Below, piece by piece: positions 18,961 to 32,218 of a DNA stretch of 64,000 bases. The notes below the pieces were generated by a model that did not search any database, was not told the DNA's origin, and saw only the letters and a program-made list of their open reading frames with translations. Both the position numbers and the translations under genes were made by a program. Position 1 is the stretch's first letter; each line of letters starts with the position of its first letter. Source of the DNA: Aselliscus stoliczkanus (lineage: Eukaryota; Chordata; Mammalia; Chiroptera; Hipposideridae); assembly GCA_033961575.1 (NCBI GenBank), contig CM066731.1, forward strand, positions 84,465,501 to 84,529,500, read 5' to 3'.

Positions 18961-21900
18961 GTATCAATGGGTTTTGAAGATGGTGACAGTGTCACAGGAG
19001 GAAACTATTAGTACCACTGACAGATATTAGAATGAAGCCAACTTCAAGCCAATGGAGCACCCAAGATATCTCTGCAGAGAACACCTGATGGATGTGGCTG
19101 CTGTGGAATAGATACAACCAGTTCTTGAAAGATGAGGGTCAAAAAGGACATGAACAGTGAAACACGGCTCTTTGCCATCAATGATCAAAGGGACCAAATT
19201 TGACATTCTCTCCAGATTGCACTGAAACCAATTCAAATCAGATGTAGAACAAAAAGCTTTTTTATTTTCACAAAATATTTTGTAGGTCTTTCAACTTGAT
19301 GCACGACTGTAGCCCCATTGGAACCAAATTCAAAAATTTAAGGTAAAGGTTGTTTTTCTTTTTGGAGGCTTCCAAGGCCCCGTCCTCCACCAGAGTGTCA
19401 TCTGAGTGCCTTTATTTAACAAAACCTGAAAATGATTAATCTTAGAGCAATCCCACAGCCCCAGGATGCCTCATTCTTAGATAACAAAAGCAGCTGTTGC
19501 ACACCCACCAGCTCAATATGAGTAAAAAACCTGGCAGGCTTCCCTCATGCTCCATGAAGCCCTCAGCTTCGCCAAAATTGACGTCATCCACCATGTTGAG
19601 TTGGACACCAGCCATAGTTATGGTTATTCTAGTCAGCCTCAAAGGAAGCCTTGTGCTGTGTGCTGGCGGGCCAGATGATCCCCGTCACTGATTTGCTTCC
19701 CTGACTCTCTTGCATATCCTGAGCACTTTCCTTTTTCCTATCTGACTTGTGCTTTTGTGTATTTCTCCTTTATTGGAGCTGGCAACATGAAGCTATTTAA
19801 ACATAGCTCCATCTGTCAGTGTTGGGTCCTGTAGGTAGAATGTCGTGTTTGATTTCAGATTATCATTAGTTGTGTTGTCAAGAAGGGCTTGGAGGAGGAT
19901 GAAAAAGATGCTTACATTCAAATTACTCTTTGGCTAAAATGCTCAAAGACCTTATTTTCAACTTTGACCACGATCTGATCCCTGCTCCTCACGTATCTCT
20001 ACAATCACAGCAACAGCCTCTGTGACATTCATAAGGTGGCCCTAAAAGAACTGCCCACAATGTAAAGCAGACCTTAACCCTCAGCTTTGGAGCTCACTTT
20101 GGGTCATTCCTCATCCATAAAGCACCCCAAAGTAGAGGGCTTGCCCTTATTGGGAAAAGCATGAATGTAAACAGAACTAAGAGTCCTACTTGTTTAACCC
20201 ACTGATATTTGGAGTACATAAAGATTAGATGGGCTACTCTCAGAAATTCTGTTTCTGGGTGTCTATGCCAAAAAGATGAGATCTAAATACAGAATATACT
20301 TTGAGCATTGTTCTTCACAATGTATTTAGAGTTTCAAGACATAGAAACAAGATAAACATTCAGCCATTAATAACAGAGCAGCAGAATGTTGATAATTGTT
20401 GAAGCTGAAGGATGAACACATTGTGGTGTATGCCATGTTTTCTTTACTGTTAAAAACAATAATGATAAAGACATGTTCAGGAAAAATATAAAAATTATAG
20501 ATATGGTATGATTCATGTGCATTAAAAATACGAAGAAAAATGATACCAGAATAATATCCCAAAAGCTGTTGTTTAGTAACAGCACACATGACACAAGTAT
20601 TAATAGCATGTGGCCTAATTCTTTGGTGACACAGCAATGCCACACTGTTGAGAATGCAAGTGAGCCCTAAGGAAAAAAAAATAGACACTCCAGACAAATA
20701 TTGCATTTGACTTGTTAGCTTGACACTTCACTGGTGTCAACATGACAGACTTCAAGAGCTGAGTGAATAGAAGAGGGAACAGGTAAAGTTTGCCATGGTG
20801 TGAAAGTAGAAGGGGTTGGTGTCACAGCAGCTGCAGAGGGGAATGTAAGCTACTTTGGCAGAAATATGCAGGTACTGAGGCACCAGAAATGTTGGTAGAA
20901 TGTGTAGCTGATCTGTCATCAGGCCAGAAGGGACCAGGAAAATGGTTCCTTCTCAGACACAGATTTGAAGAAATGGCTTTGTCATTGGAGGCAAGACTTC
21001 TCCTTCCCAATCCAGCAGCCACCAGCATCCCAGTGCCTCAATCTAAGCAGCAAATAAACATGGATCTGAGCTCTCTTTGTTGACAGTCCAAGTAAGTGGT
21101 GCTGATCCATTCTTCTCTCACACTCCATGGTTTACTCAGAATTTTGGTTTTTGATCTCAATGCTCAATCTCTCATTTTTAGACCACGTAATGATCCAGAC
21201 AAGAATTTATGTGCTGACTCCAGTATTGATTCTCCTCTTCACTATATTTTGGGGCAAAACACCTTCCTATTTGCTCTCATTTATTTGCTACCCAAATAAA
21301 TCCCATATGAAAAACAAAAATTGTGCATTCAAAGAGAGTAGAGTGATCTGCATTTATTCAGAGCACTAGACAATCCTACCACTCTGATCTTAATTCCATG
21401 ATGAGGCAGCCTGGGGACAACGTTTCAGAGAAAGCCCAGATGCCTCTCTATTTCTATTCTTTATTCCCATCAGGACTTTTGAGGGAATCATTAATACTGT
21501 CAAATGGAACAATGAAGTCTAAGAAAAAAATATAGACTTCACCAGGAAAAAAATTAAAGTGACTTTTTGCCAGTGAAATGGAATTTTGATCGACAAAGTT
21601 CTAGAAATGTGGCAGGTAAGTATACCTGTCACATCATGAAAATGAATGGGTCACAAGAGACTGATCTCAAAGACTAGTCTATGGGGAATTCACTTGGGAG
21701 CAGATATATGCCATCCTTTGAATTAAAAAAATATATATATTTTGGTCACTAATTCTTAAAATTACTTTTGATATATGTGTTCAACTAACTTTCATTTATT
21801 CATGCTCACTGAAGGGACCAAAATCCTGGAAAGCCAAATAATAATGACTACTTGGGGATACTATAACTCAGAGCTTTTCACGAAGCTATGTCAATTTGCC

Positions 21901-22309
21901 CCCAGTCCTACCTGTCTAGTGTTAAGATTGTCCTTGCAGGATGGCATAAATTTTTATGGTTGGGTTATTTGACATAGGATTTAGCTGAGACCACATAACA
22001 AAGAATTTCATTTCCACAGGTTTCAACTGTCATTTAAATTTCACCCAGAAAAGTATTCAGGATTGCAAGTAAGAATATACCTCCCTTGGCTCTGCTGTAT
22101 TCAACTTTGATTCTTCTCTTAAAACTCCTTCTGTTTAATCTAACACAACTGGGCTAGGAGAGCAAAGCAGGTGGCATGAGTTGTTGAAAATTCTAGAATC
22201 AGCTGGAAGTGAGAACACTCAAATTATCATTTTTTGTTTGCCATTTTTGTGATGTTCCTGTGTCTCAGTTTCCATGTCTATTAAATAAGAATATTAAAAG
22301 CTATCTTAA
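18961..22309. other. Unassigned sequence, no gene seen
   Basis: 3.3 kb without a repeat or exon I can name. Frames at 20326-20706 (minus), 20790-21083 and 21127-21369 (plus) show no known motif and no codon pattern that persuades me. The segment around 19440-19640 has an open minus frame, but without recognisable similarity. Confidence 0.4.
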
Positions 22310-22495
22310 AGAATTACAATGTACCATGAATTATTCCAAGGACACAATGTATATTAATTCATTTGTCCCTTACAAAACACTGTGTGGTGAATACTATCAT
22401 TGTCTTTACTTTACAGACAAGGACACTGAGATAACTCACCTTTAAGATCAGATTGTTGGCAAGGTGGGATTCAGATGGTGTCCTGAAGTTTTCAC
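22310..22495 (-). mobile_element. MIR SINE relic
   Basis: AATTCATTTGTCCCTTACAAA, TTACTTTACAGACAAGGACACTGAG and GATTCAGATGG follow the reverse complement of MIR. Confidence 0.8.
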
Positions 22496-22589
22496 CAAGA
22501 CTCTACTGCCTCATTGCATTCAGCATAAGTCAGAGATGACTCGATGAGAATGGATATAATCTGCCCCGATTATCTTAAAGGTGATTGCC

Positions 22590-22852
22590 CTGATCACCCC
22601 TACCCCCCAGTCTCTGTTGCCACCATCTGCAAAGGCACTTGCTAGGATGCCCATTGAGACTCTGCGGTTGAGGATGGCAAAGCCAAACCTCTAACCAGAG
22701 GTAGAAGATAACTTTAAGAAGCAGAGGCCTCAACCTCATCCTAGGATGTTATGTGAGAGAAAAATAAACTTCTCTTATCTGGACAACTATGCTTTTTAGT
22801 TCTCTTTGTAGCAGCAGTTTATTGCATAGTATTCCAACCAATACAGCTTCTT
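22590..22852 (+). mobile_element. MaLR (MLT1-like) LTR 3' part
   Basis: The ending GAGAGAAAAATAAACTTCTC, then GTAGCAGCAGTTTATTGCATAG and CCAACCAATACAG resembles ERVL-MaLR LTR 3' ends (AATAAA, then a terminal CTAATACA-type end). The 5' boundary is unclear. Confidence 0.5.
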
Positions 22853-24489
22853 AAGTAGTGCTGTACTGGAGCAAGCTTGTAGTAACAAGAAACGCTGTTC
22901 AGTACTCATGAATTTTTTGAACTGGTTGCTGAACTATTCATGGGAATACTTAAACCATGAAAAATGACAAATATTACCAATTAGGACTATTTTTAAATTA
23001 AATTAAATGTATTTTAATTTAATTTTAAAGAACTGGTTTACCAGCATACCACTGTGTATGTGGATTCAACGAGATCTAATCCATGTAAATGCTTGGCAAA
23101 TGACTGGTATCTAGTAAATGGTCAATAAAAGCTAATTACAGTATTATTAATAATAAATAGATTAAAATAAAGATTAATTCTTCACACTTAAAGAAAATCT
23201 ATTTATACCTGATTTCCTTGCCCCAAGTCTCACAGGATCTTCTTCATGCAAAACAAATCCTAAGGATATAATATTCTCTCTCACCCATGCTGGGTATAAT
23301 GGGCAAGTGAGTCTCATAGCAAATTTTCATTTATTTGTAATTTTCAGAGCTGATTATCAATTTAATAAACAAAGTTATTTTTTCCCCATAAGTAATATAG
23401 AAAAAAATGCAAACTAGGAGAAATTTTATATCAAAATATGTTCTTTAAATCTTACTAAACACAGAGGAAAAATTTTTCCTGGTTTTTAACGTTTCTCTCT
23501 TTAGTATTTTCAATTTTTGAGAAGCTTTCTAAATCAGTGAAGTTTTCAACATAATTGCCTTATCCTATTAAGTCATTAGAAGCTTCAGAATTTCAGGAGT
23601 CAATTTAATCCTAAAATTGTTAGGCTACTGATAATGAAAAGAAATTTGAAATTCATGATCATTAATTTATAAGATCTTGCATTCTAAAGGAGTCCAAGCA
23701 TATGATCTACCCACACTTTGAAGGGTGTCCTAGGATGTGATCTACCTTCCTTCTATTGCCTGGGGCATGGTGGGAGATGAGGAATTTGACCAATTATCAA
23801 GGGTCATCAGATATCTTTCTAAACTGACTTAGCAGAATTTTGCTAAAAGTGGATTATGCAAAGATAGATTCAGCAATCCAAAGATCGAAGCCTAATTGAG
23901 AAAAGGGCTTAGAGGAGACTGACTAAAGTTTGGTAAAGGAGAGTTTTTTCGACTAGCACCCATCATGATTTCTGGCTCACAGACCTTGGAAATAATGACT
24001 GACCAAACTCTTCCTAATGCCAGGACCTTGGACTTTCCCTAATTAATCTGATTATGCCATCACTCAGGTTCACATTCCAACAATTCCTGCTTGAATCCTT
24101 TAGGCAATGAAAAACTCCCTGTCTCATAAATCATATAATGGCCGGTCAGCTCCATTGTAATATATATATATAACTTCTATGCACTTCCTCATCGAAGCTC
24201 CCTTGTCTGGCATAGGGGCCCTGTGCTGGCCAAAACTGACAAGCCATACTTGTCTGCCACAATGATCACTCATTGTTTGGGAGCTGTTCAGGCAGAATTT
24301 GGCCATGGTATGAAAGCTGAGGTAATTTCTGAAGGCACCCATGGTGGTAGACTGTCAGCTAGTTGAGCTCCTCATGGTAGGTTTGATTTTAAAGGGAGAT
24401 CTGTGTGGTGCACCATCATGGCTGCCCATGATAATAATCATTGAGATGTGGGAAACCGGAAGGCAAACAATTTTGGTTGAATGGCTACC
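22853..24489. other. Unassigned A/T-rich sequence
   Basis: No gene recognised. The stretch 23690-24060 has an LTR-like look (CATGATTTCTGGCTC, CCTTGGACTTTCCC) but I could not assign it. Confidence 0.4.
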
Positions 24490-24630
24490 AAATCTACAGA
24501 TCATCAGTATCAGCATCATGTGGGATCTTGTAGAAATGAAAACTCTCAGGTGCCATACCAACTACTGAATCCAAATCAGTATAAAAAGGCCCCCAGGTAA
24601 TTCACAGACTTTTAAGCTTGTGAAGCACTG
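24490..24630 (+). mobile_element. MER5-like hAT-Charlie relic
   Basis: CAGCATCATGTGGGATCTTG, TAGAAATGAAAACTCTCAGG, CCAACTACTGAATCCAAATC and CCCAGGTAATTCACAGACT follow the MER5 plan with many changes. Confidence 0.75.
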
Positions 24631-24995
24631 ATGTACAGGACATTTTGCCATACTCCCAAAGACATGACATCTCTTTCTTTGAGAACTATACTGATCCATC
24701 CACAGGAAATTGCTCCTCTTTCTCTCACAACAGCCCTATTGTAGACACCTCTTGAGCCAAAGTTGTCTGGCCCATGGGCAGATGCTGGATCTAAGGTGGG
24801 ACAATCAAATTCTCTAATTTCAGATATTGGAAATATGGATAAGAGATTTCAGTTGATCATATACTGAGTTTGAATTGAGGTGATACAAACTTGAAAATTA
24901 TGGGTGGGCTGTATTTCGCCATGTACACAGAGAAACAGAGAAAGCCAGTGTATAAAAAGAGGACGTGAACCATGTACACATCACTTTTCCTAACT
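24631..24995. other. Unassigned sequence
   Basis: No feature recognised up to the LTR. Confidence 0.4.
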
Positions 24996-26134
24996 TGTTT
25001 TCGGGGGTCCAGCCTCCGTGGAGTCCAGGGATTCCCTCGGGTGGGATGGAGTTGGTGAGGAAAAAAAGAAGAGAGCAGAGACACCAGAAAGAGTTTCACA
25101 GGAGTGTCTCACTTTAATGTAATAACGTCCATTTTATAGGGACTCTTGTACATGAGTCTGGTGGTTTCTATTTCCCAGGATTTTCACAGTCTTTTCTCCC
25201 CTGCAATTGCTCTCTCCAGGGTGTACTGTGACTTACTCTTCTGTTAAAGGATTATCTTGTCTTTTATTATGATAATTACTATGAAACCCAGACTTAGTTT
25301 CTGTATATCACCTAAAGAATGTTTATCATGACTATCTTATGTTAAGGATTGACATATTTTTACATATTGCCTAAAGAATGTTTACTATAGCTCTCTTGAC
25401 TATCCAGAAATTACCCTAAATCCTAGCAGCTAAACACAATCATAAAACTCACAGGGCTACTTGAGCTATACTAAAAGACTAGGAGTGGCTGTGTTTAGGG
25501 TAAAAGCATCTAAAGTCTATTCCTATGTAAATACAATACCTAGCAATCAAAAGGGGGCCTCACACCTCTCCTGTCCTATGGAGGCTGCATCCGTTTCTCA
25601 GTCAAAGCTTCAGTATCTGTTGCTGCAACACGGCACTAGGCAAAGGAATTCACACAAGGCTGTTGATTAACATACCTCATGGTCAGCGGCTGCCTCTTAC
25701 CGGAACTCTCATGGCCTGAATACTTTTAATCTTCAAGGAGACTATTCACAGCAGGGCCCTTAGGCAAGTGCATCAGCTTCTCACAGGCAGGCTTTTTGGC
25801 TTATGTGGCCAGAGGTCTGTGCCTCAGTTTCCAAGGGGCTTGAGTCCCCAATATCTCAGTTCAGGTGTCCCCTCCAGCTGTAGCCTGTCTTAGGGAGTTT
25901 CCTTTTTAGGAAATCTTGCCCCATCATTGGCTTACACAACCAGCTATCATCAGGGTACCTCAGGAACTTGTCACAAATGCAGTGAGTATATTGTCTCCTA
26001 TAGGAGGAAAGGCACATGGGTTCATAAAGGCAGGAGATATTACATGACCAACCATAAGGCAGCACCCCTAATATCCAGTGCTGAGCAGGGCAATGTGACC
26101 TTGTCAGACACTGAGAGGTTGTCGGCTTCCCACA
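24996..26134 (-). mobile_element. Solo LTR (betaretrovirus-like), long subfamily, altered 3' terminus
   Basis: On the minus strand it begins TGTGGGAAGCCGACAACC (26134 leftwards) and ends near GGACCCCCGAAAACA (24996). The ~1.14 kb length and the internal order match the LTRs at 11771 and 12391. The possible TSD is CTAACT (24990-24995) against CTTATT (26135-26140), only four of six positions. The last few bases before the CA end (CCGAAAA in place of the usual CCCCCA) are changed. No proviral interior. Confidence 0.85.
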
Positions 26135-26140
26135 CTTATT

Positions 26141-26854
26141 TTGTTGTTGTTGTTGTTCATTTGTTTTGGTTATTTAAACAACTCGTTTTTATTATTTGTA
26201 ACCAAGAGTATGAGACAGATGGTGAATGGTTTTGGGATAATATGAATATGGTGTATCAATGTAAAGTATGAGGAAAATCTGGCAGTCTTTTATGCTAAAT
26301 TCGTACAGCATTTTTCCCCTGCTAAATCATCTAGGTTTAAGGGTCTGCCAGCTATTGTACACAAAATAAAACTTTATTTTTAAATTTTTAGTTCTTCAAG
26401 TTATGATGGTTCAAATAACTGATCCAAATTGATCAAAATCACAAAATATTGATTGACCAGTTAGAACGTGCTACATTTGTACAGAAAAATATAATTGACA
26501 GACAGTAATTAATCCAGGAAAATATTGAAAAAAAGAGTATTTTTTACTTGTATACATCTGATATTTGCACATTATTCTCACAGCCATTGTTTCATTTTTT
26601 ACCCAACATACTCCGTTATTGTTCTGTTTGAAAATCTGACCTGGACAGTGCTCCTTGATTCTCTTTCCTCTAGAATCTATGATGATAACCATGTTGCTCC
26701 TTTGTTTGTTTTTGTAATGTGCTTCAGTTTCCAACTTAAATTTTAGATTGATGTTATCTATGAAAAGAAAAAAAAAGTACTTGTTTAAGGGATTAGTTAC
26801 CATGGGGGTTTCCACTTTTTTTTATAAAAAATTATTATATTTGTTATTATAATT
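26141..26854. other. Unassigned A/T-rich sequence
   Basis: Contains a short (TTG)n run near 26142-26157. A 114-codon minus frame at 26471-26815 is not recognised and is probably chance. Confidence 0.4.
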
Positions 26855-27798
26855 TGTTGGGAGCCATCAGCACCTCAATATAATGACAAGGTTTCATGGT
26901 CGGTTATAGTCTCCGCTCCTGTGAACCCATGTGCCTTTTCTCTACATCAGATCCTATAGGAGACAGTACTTTTGCTGTATTTATAGCAAGTTCCTATGGT
27001 ACCCCAATGAGATAACTATGCAGCCAATGACGGGTAAGATCTCCTAGAAAAGAGGGGAGACAACCTAAGCTAGGCGGTAGTTCTGTGGAGACCCCAGGAC
27101 TAAGAAATAGGGGACTCAAGCCCCTTGGAAACAGGCCCAGACCCCTGGCCACAAAAGCCAAAAAGCCTGGCTATGAGTAACTGATGATAACATAATCCAT
27201 TAAGCTCGTTTGCCTAAGATAGTCACAGTGAAAAGTCTCCTTGGAGACTAAAAGTCTCCAGACCATGAGAGTTCCTATAAGAGAGAAATTGCTGACCATG
27301 AGCTATGTTAATCTATAGCCTTAATTGGATTCTTTGCCTTGTACATTGTTGTAGCAACAGACACCAAAGCTATAGCTCAACTATACACCCTGTGAGTCTT
27401 ACTGCTGGAATCCAGGACTAGATAGTCAAGGTAGTTATGGTAACCATTCTTCAGGTGATGCATAGAAACTGAGTCTGGGTCATAAAGAGATTATCACAGA
27501 TGAGATTATCCTTAAATTAGAAAAGGTCACAGTGTGCCCTGGAGAGAACAATTATAAGGAAGTAAAGACTAAAAGTCTTAAGAAAGAAAAATACATCAAA
27601 ACTATGTGGAACTTAAAGTTGTGATTGGATAATGGTCAAAAGTCCCTATAAAAAGGACATGTTATTGCAATAAGGGGTGACACTTCTTCCCTGAAACTCC
27701 CCCCGGTGTTTCCACTGTCTCCCTTCTTTATTTTCTTCCCCCGCTGACGCCGTCTCCATCTGAGGGAAACCCTGGACTGCGGAGGCTGGTCCCCCACA
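26855..27798 (+). mobile_element. Solo LTR (betaretrovirus-like), shorter subfamily
   Basis: It runs from TGTTGGGAGCCATCAGCACC to GGTCCCCCACA, 944 bp, with an exact 6-bp TSD ATAATT (26849-26854 and 27799-27804). TATAAAAAGG is at 27647-27656; the poly(A) signal has changed to AATAAG (27669-27674). It is a close relative of 14127-15057. Its own intact TSD shows that it is an independent solo LTR and not half of a provirus. Confidence 0.95.
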
Positions 27799-27804
27799 AT
27801 AATT

Positions 27805-29127
27805 CAAATTAAAGACATAATTACCAAGTTAGTCTTTTAATTTGGGAATCTGTTCTATTTGAACCCTTCAGTTACTTGCTTTTGAAATACTTTAAAAAAA
27901 TTTTTGATATGAGGTTCATGTTATTTGGCCACACTCTGTGAAGTGTAATACAAACAATTCAAGATGATTTTCTATCTGTTCTCTGATAAGCCTGCCCTTC
28001 ATGTGGCTTCCTTCATTATTTTTCTGCATTCAGCATTCCTCTGGCCTTAGATTTTCATTCTCTCCTTCAGCTGAAATGATGAGAATGCTGCTTTCCACAC
28101 TGTTAAAGCGTCATACCTGGCAGATAAAAAGAGCCCTTCTTCACCATCTTGAAATTCTGTTCTCCCATGGATGTCTAGTCTATCTTCTTTCTTCCTTTGA
28201 CAGAGAGTCAAAAGCCATTGGGAAGTAAGCAGTTCAGTTTTGTCTATGCCATACATTGACATTACATCAAAGGCTTTACAGAGCTTCTCTCTGATTTCTT
28301 TGATCTTTTTCTCCTATGAATGTGATATTTTGTTGTCTTTAACCTTATATGCTCAATTTGAGATTACTCCCCTGGACACTATTTATAGATCAAGTCACTG
28401 TCTGCTATTGATCTTTAGTTATATGACCTTACTTCTTTTTTGTTTAACCCCAGTGCTCATTGGATACTTACCTGGACACATACATTAATTTTTGATAGCT
28501 TATTTGGAATCATTCCTCATTTAACTAAACTAGAGATCAATTCAAATATGAACTCTCTGGGATATCACTTATTCTTCTCAATGAGAATAGATTATAAGTG
28601 AAACCTATCATCATTATTTCAGTTTAGCATTTATATAAGACTATCACCCAAATAACCAATCAATTATCATATATGTCTTAGTATCACCTCCTTATCTCAG
28701 ATTTATCTTTCCTTGCCTCCCTTCCCAGGAAGCCTTCTGGGACTTAGGAAGAATTCTCCTTACTAAATTTTTGTCTACATGTCTTCTCTCCATTTCCTTT
28801 CCAGTCATTTACTTAAAACACACTCACCATCTTATGGGGAAATATTAGGAAGGCTGTGTACTGTATTTAATTAGTGAGGGTTGGTGCTGCATTTTTATAG
28901 CAACTGCTTTCGGTTTAAAAGCCCTCCCAGATAATAAAGGTCAATTTGTGTGTAACCAGTTAGTAATTAGAGGACTTTTTGTCCTCTTCTTTCAGAGGAG
29001 GTTATTGGACAAGACATATTTTAATATTCTGATCATTATGTAATTCTTATCTCCTTTGATGATAAATCAAACATTGCCTTATAATATGTTTTGTATTACT
29101 GTAATCAATTATTTTTGTTGAAGTATA
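27805..29127. other. Unassigned sequence
   Basis: No gene or repeat recognised in 1.3 kb. Frames at 28001-28228 and 28240-28488 carry no known motif. Confidence 0.4.
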
Positions 29128-30590
29128 CTTTACATGCAATAAAATTTACTCTTTTTAAGTGTGGAGATTGGTGAGCTTTGACAAGTATTGTAGCTATTAT
29201 AACCATCATCACAATCAAGATATAGATCATTTCCATTACCTTCCAAATATCTCTCATTATCCTCTGAAGTCAGTTCCTTTCTGAAAACTGCAGCATTTGG
29301 CAACAACTGGTCTATTTTTGTCTCTATAGATATTTATTTCTAGAATACCATAACATAAAGTCATATAGTATGTAGTGTTCTGTGTCTCACTTATTTCATT
29401 TGGCACAATGCTTTTGAGATTCCTCCATGTATTAGTAGTTTGTTTCTTTTTATTTTTGAGTATTCTGCTATTATATGGATATACCGTAAATCTTTATCTA
29501 TTCACAAGTTGATGAGCATTTGGGTTCTTTCCAGTTCTGGGTGATTATTAATAAAGCCTCGGTGAACATTTATGTGCAAGTCTTTGCATAGACATATGTT
29601 TTTATTTTTCTTGGGAAATAAATATGGGTGGAATATTGGGTTATATGATAAATGTATGTTTAACTTTATAAAAAAAACTGCCAAAGCTTTTCCCAAAGGG
29701 GGTATACCATTTTACATTTCCAGTAGTGTATGAGCATTATATTTGCTCAACATTCTTGCCAACACTTTGTATTTTTGGTCTTATAAATTTTAGGAATTCT
29801 AGTAGGTATGTAGTGGTACCTCACTGTGGTTTTAGTATGCATTTCCTTTATGACCAATCATGTGGGCTGTCTTCACATGTCCTTATTTGCCATCCACAGA
29901 TCTTTTTTGATGAAGTATATGTTCAAATATTTTGCTCACTATTTTAAAATTAAATTGTTTCTCTTATTACTGAGTTATAAGTAATACAAATTCCAGATCC
30001 AATTCTTTATCAAATATGTGTTTTTTAAATATTTTTTCCCCAGCCTGTGGCTTGTAATTTTATTTCTTTACAGTCTTTTTTGAAGCAACAAAATTTACAG
30101 TTGTGATAAAAATCAATTTATCAATTTTTAAAAATGATTTCTGCATTCTTGTCATGAGAAAGTTTTATGTAACTCAAGGTAACAAATATTTTTCTTCTGT
30201 GATATCTTTGTGGTTTTTATGGTTTTAGCACTTTCATTTAGATCTTTGATACATTTCAAGTTAACTTTTTTATGTGAGTTTTTTCTTAGTTTGTTTTTTT
30301 GTATGTTTTATTTTTGCTTGTAGATGTCCAACTGTCCAGCACTACTCAGTGAAAAGACTCTTCTTTACAGATAGAATTACTTGAGAACCTTTGTCAAAAA
30401 AATCACTTGATCATTGGTTATCGATGTATGTGTCTATATCTGGATTTCTGGTGTCTCCATTCTGTACCACTGCCCTCCATGCATATCCTTTGCCAATAAT
30501 GCACTGTCTTGGTTAATGTAGCATCATAATTAGTGTTGCAATCAGGTAGTCTGTGTCTTTCAGCTTTATTTTTTCTTTTTAAAATTGTTT
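29128..30590 (-). mobile_element. Ancient L1 (L1M) 3' part: ORF2 tail and 3' UTR
   Basis: Typical old L1 order read from the reverse strand: TTGAAGTATACTTTACATGC, TGGCAACAACTGGTC, CACTTATTTCATTTGGCACAATG, ATTCACAAGTTGATGAGCATTTGGG, then GGTTTTAGTATGCATTTCC. On toward 30590 it runs into sequence that would encode an earlier part of ORF2 or an older L1 subtype (GAGAACCTTTGTC, CCACTGCCCTCCATGC). It is heavily mutated. Confidence 0.8.
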
Positions 30591-30604
30591 TGCAACCTTA
30601 TAAT

Positions 30605-30855
30605 AAAAGCAGCTAATACTGAGTCAGATATTCTGCTAAATATATTGCATACATTTGTTCATTTAGTCCTCACAACAACACTATAAAATACAAATATTTA
30701 TCATTATTCCCATTTTCCAGATGAAGAATTTGAGACCTAGAGAGATTAAATCGACCAAGGTCATTTTTTTTAAATTCATAAGTAGCAGATCTAAGATTTG
30801 ATTCCAAGTCTATCTATCTCAAGAGGCTGAGCATTCATCTACTAAGCTGCATTTA
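30605..30855 (-). mobile_element. MIR SINE relic
   Basis: TTTGTTCATTTAGTCCTCACAAC, CCCATTTTCCAGATGAAG, CAAGGTCATT and CAGATCTAAGATTTGATTCC follow the reverse complement of MIR. Confidence 0.88.
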
Positions 30856-31765
30856 TTCCACCTCTTATTTGCCTTCTCATAAATTTTTTTCATCTATCAT
30901 TAGACTACCAATTCAAGGACAATACCTTGTTTAAAATATGGTAGACAATAAATAAATATTGTGATTGATTAATTTACCTACAGTGTTTAGAGCAAAGCCC
31001 TGTGCCCAGCTATAAAATCTCTGGATTGAATTATTGCAATGTGGTCCCTGCTCTGGTGTTTTAGGATAGGATCAAGCATATTCTCAACATTCTCATCCTT
31101 CTGCAATCCTTGGCACTCCAAAGCCTGGCTTGCAATGGGAGGCTCTGAAGCAGAGATGAAAGGATAGTAATGGAACTCTAATGCTAATAAAGTCCTAGGC
31201 CAGGGGCATTTTTGCCCTAGCAGAGCAAGATCTACATTTTCAGGAGCCTCCAATGCCCTTTTCAGCAGTCTCTTTACAGCTCACTGGTGGGTAGTAAGTC
31301 TTGGCCAGTATTGGTCTTTGACATAGGTAGTAAAATACAATCTAAAAAGCACCCAATGGGGTATAAAAGTCAGCATCAGGACAGTGCAGATGATTTCTAA
31401 TGTAATATATTTCCCATCTTGAACCACCAAGTATAGGATCCAGGGGGCAGATATGTTGCTCAACAGGCTAACTTATTAGTTAGACAAAATCACATACTGT
31501 CTTGGACATGAAAGCTTACAAATCAGACTTTTTATAAAGATTTTCTTAGTAGTTATTTTTAAAGTAAATAAAATGACCTATTTATAGTTCACAGTGTCAA
31601 TTTATGAATGCTTTTGAATATAACTGAAGAAAGTTGACCAAGAATGCTAAAAGTCTGGGAACAATATAATTTAAGGAGATTTGAAAGTTCTCAGGGTAGT
31701 AAGCTTCAGAAGAGAAGACTAAGTGAGTGTAAAATCCCTCTACAAATATTTGAAATGGTCTTTTT
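30856..31765. other. Unassigned sequence
   Basis: Nothing recognised. An 88-codon minus frame at 30987-31253 has no motif I can name. Confidence 0.4.
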
Positions 31766-32218
31766 ATTGATTGAATAATGCACCCCACCACTACCATACA
31801 TACAATTCATATATATTTCAAATCTCAGAATGTGACTTTATTTGGAAATAGAGTCTTTGCAGATGTAATTATTTATAATAAGGATTCAGATGGGCTCTAA
31901 ATCCAAAGACTGGTGTCCTTACAAGAGAAGAGGATACATAGAGACACATAGAGGGAATATGGTCATATGAAGACAGGCGGCACTGGAGTAATACAGCTAT
32001 AAGACAATGAATGCCAAAGATTGCCAGTAGTCACCAGAAGCTAGGAAGAGGCAAGGAAGGATTTTTTTTTACTACAGCCTTCAGAGAGAGCATGGTCTTG
32101 CTGATACCTTGATTTCAGACTTCTATCTTCCAAAACTGTGAGATAATAAATTTGTGTTATTTTAAGCTATCCAGATTGTGGTGATTTCTTATGATAGCTT
32201 TAAGAACCTAATAACAGT
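31766..32218 (+). mobile_element. MaLR LTR (MLT1-type)
   Basis: The order TGAATAATGCACCCC, CAGAATGTGACTTTATTTGG, TCTTTGCAGATGTAATTA, TGGTGTCCTTACAAGAG, AGTCACCAGAAGCTAGGAAG and AACTGTGAGATAATAAATTT is that of an MLT1 ERVL-MaLR LTR. The AATAAA is the poly(A) signal. Nearly complete apart from its first bases. Confidence 0.9.

Noticed and set aside
19442..19691. Possible exon or processed pseudogene around 19440-19690
   Set aside because: Open in both strands for ~65 codons and somewhat GC-richer, but I recognise no protein family, splice sites or poly(A) tail.
20326..20706. 126-codon minus frame with hydrophobic stretches
   Set aside because: The hydrophobicity comes from A/T-rich codons; another minus frame overlaps it and no family is recognised.
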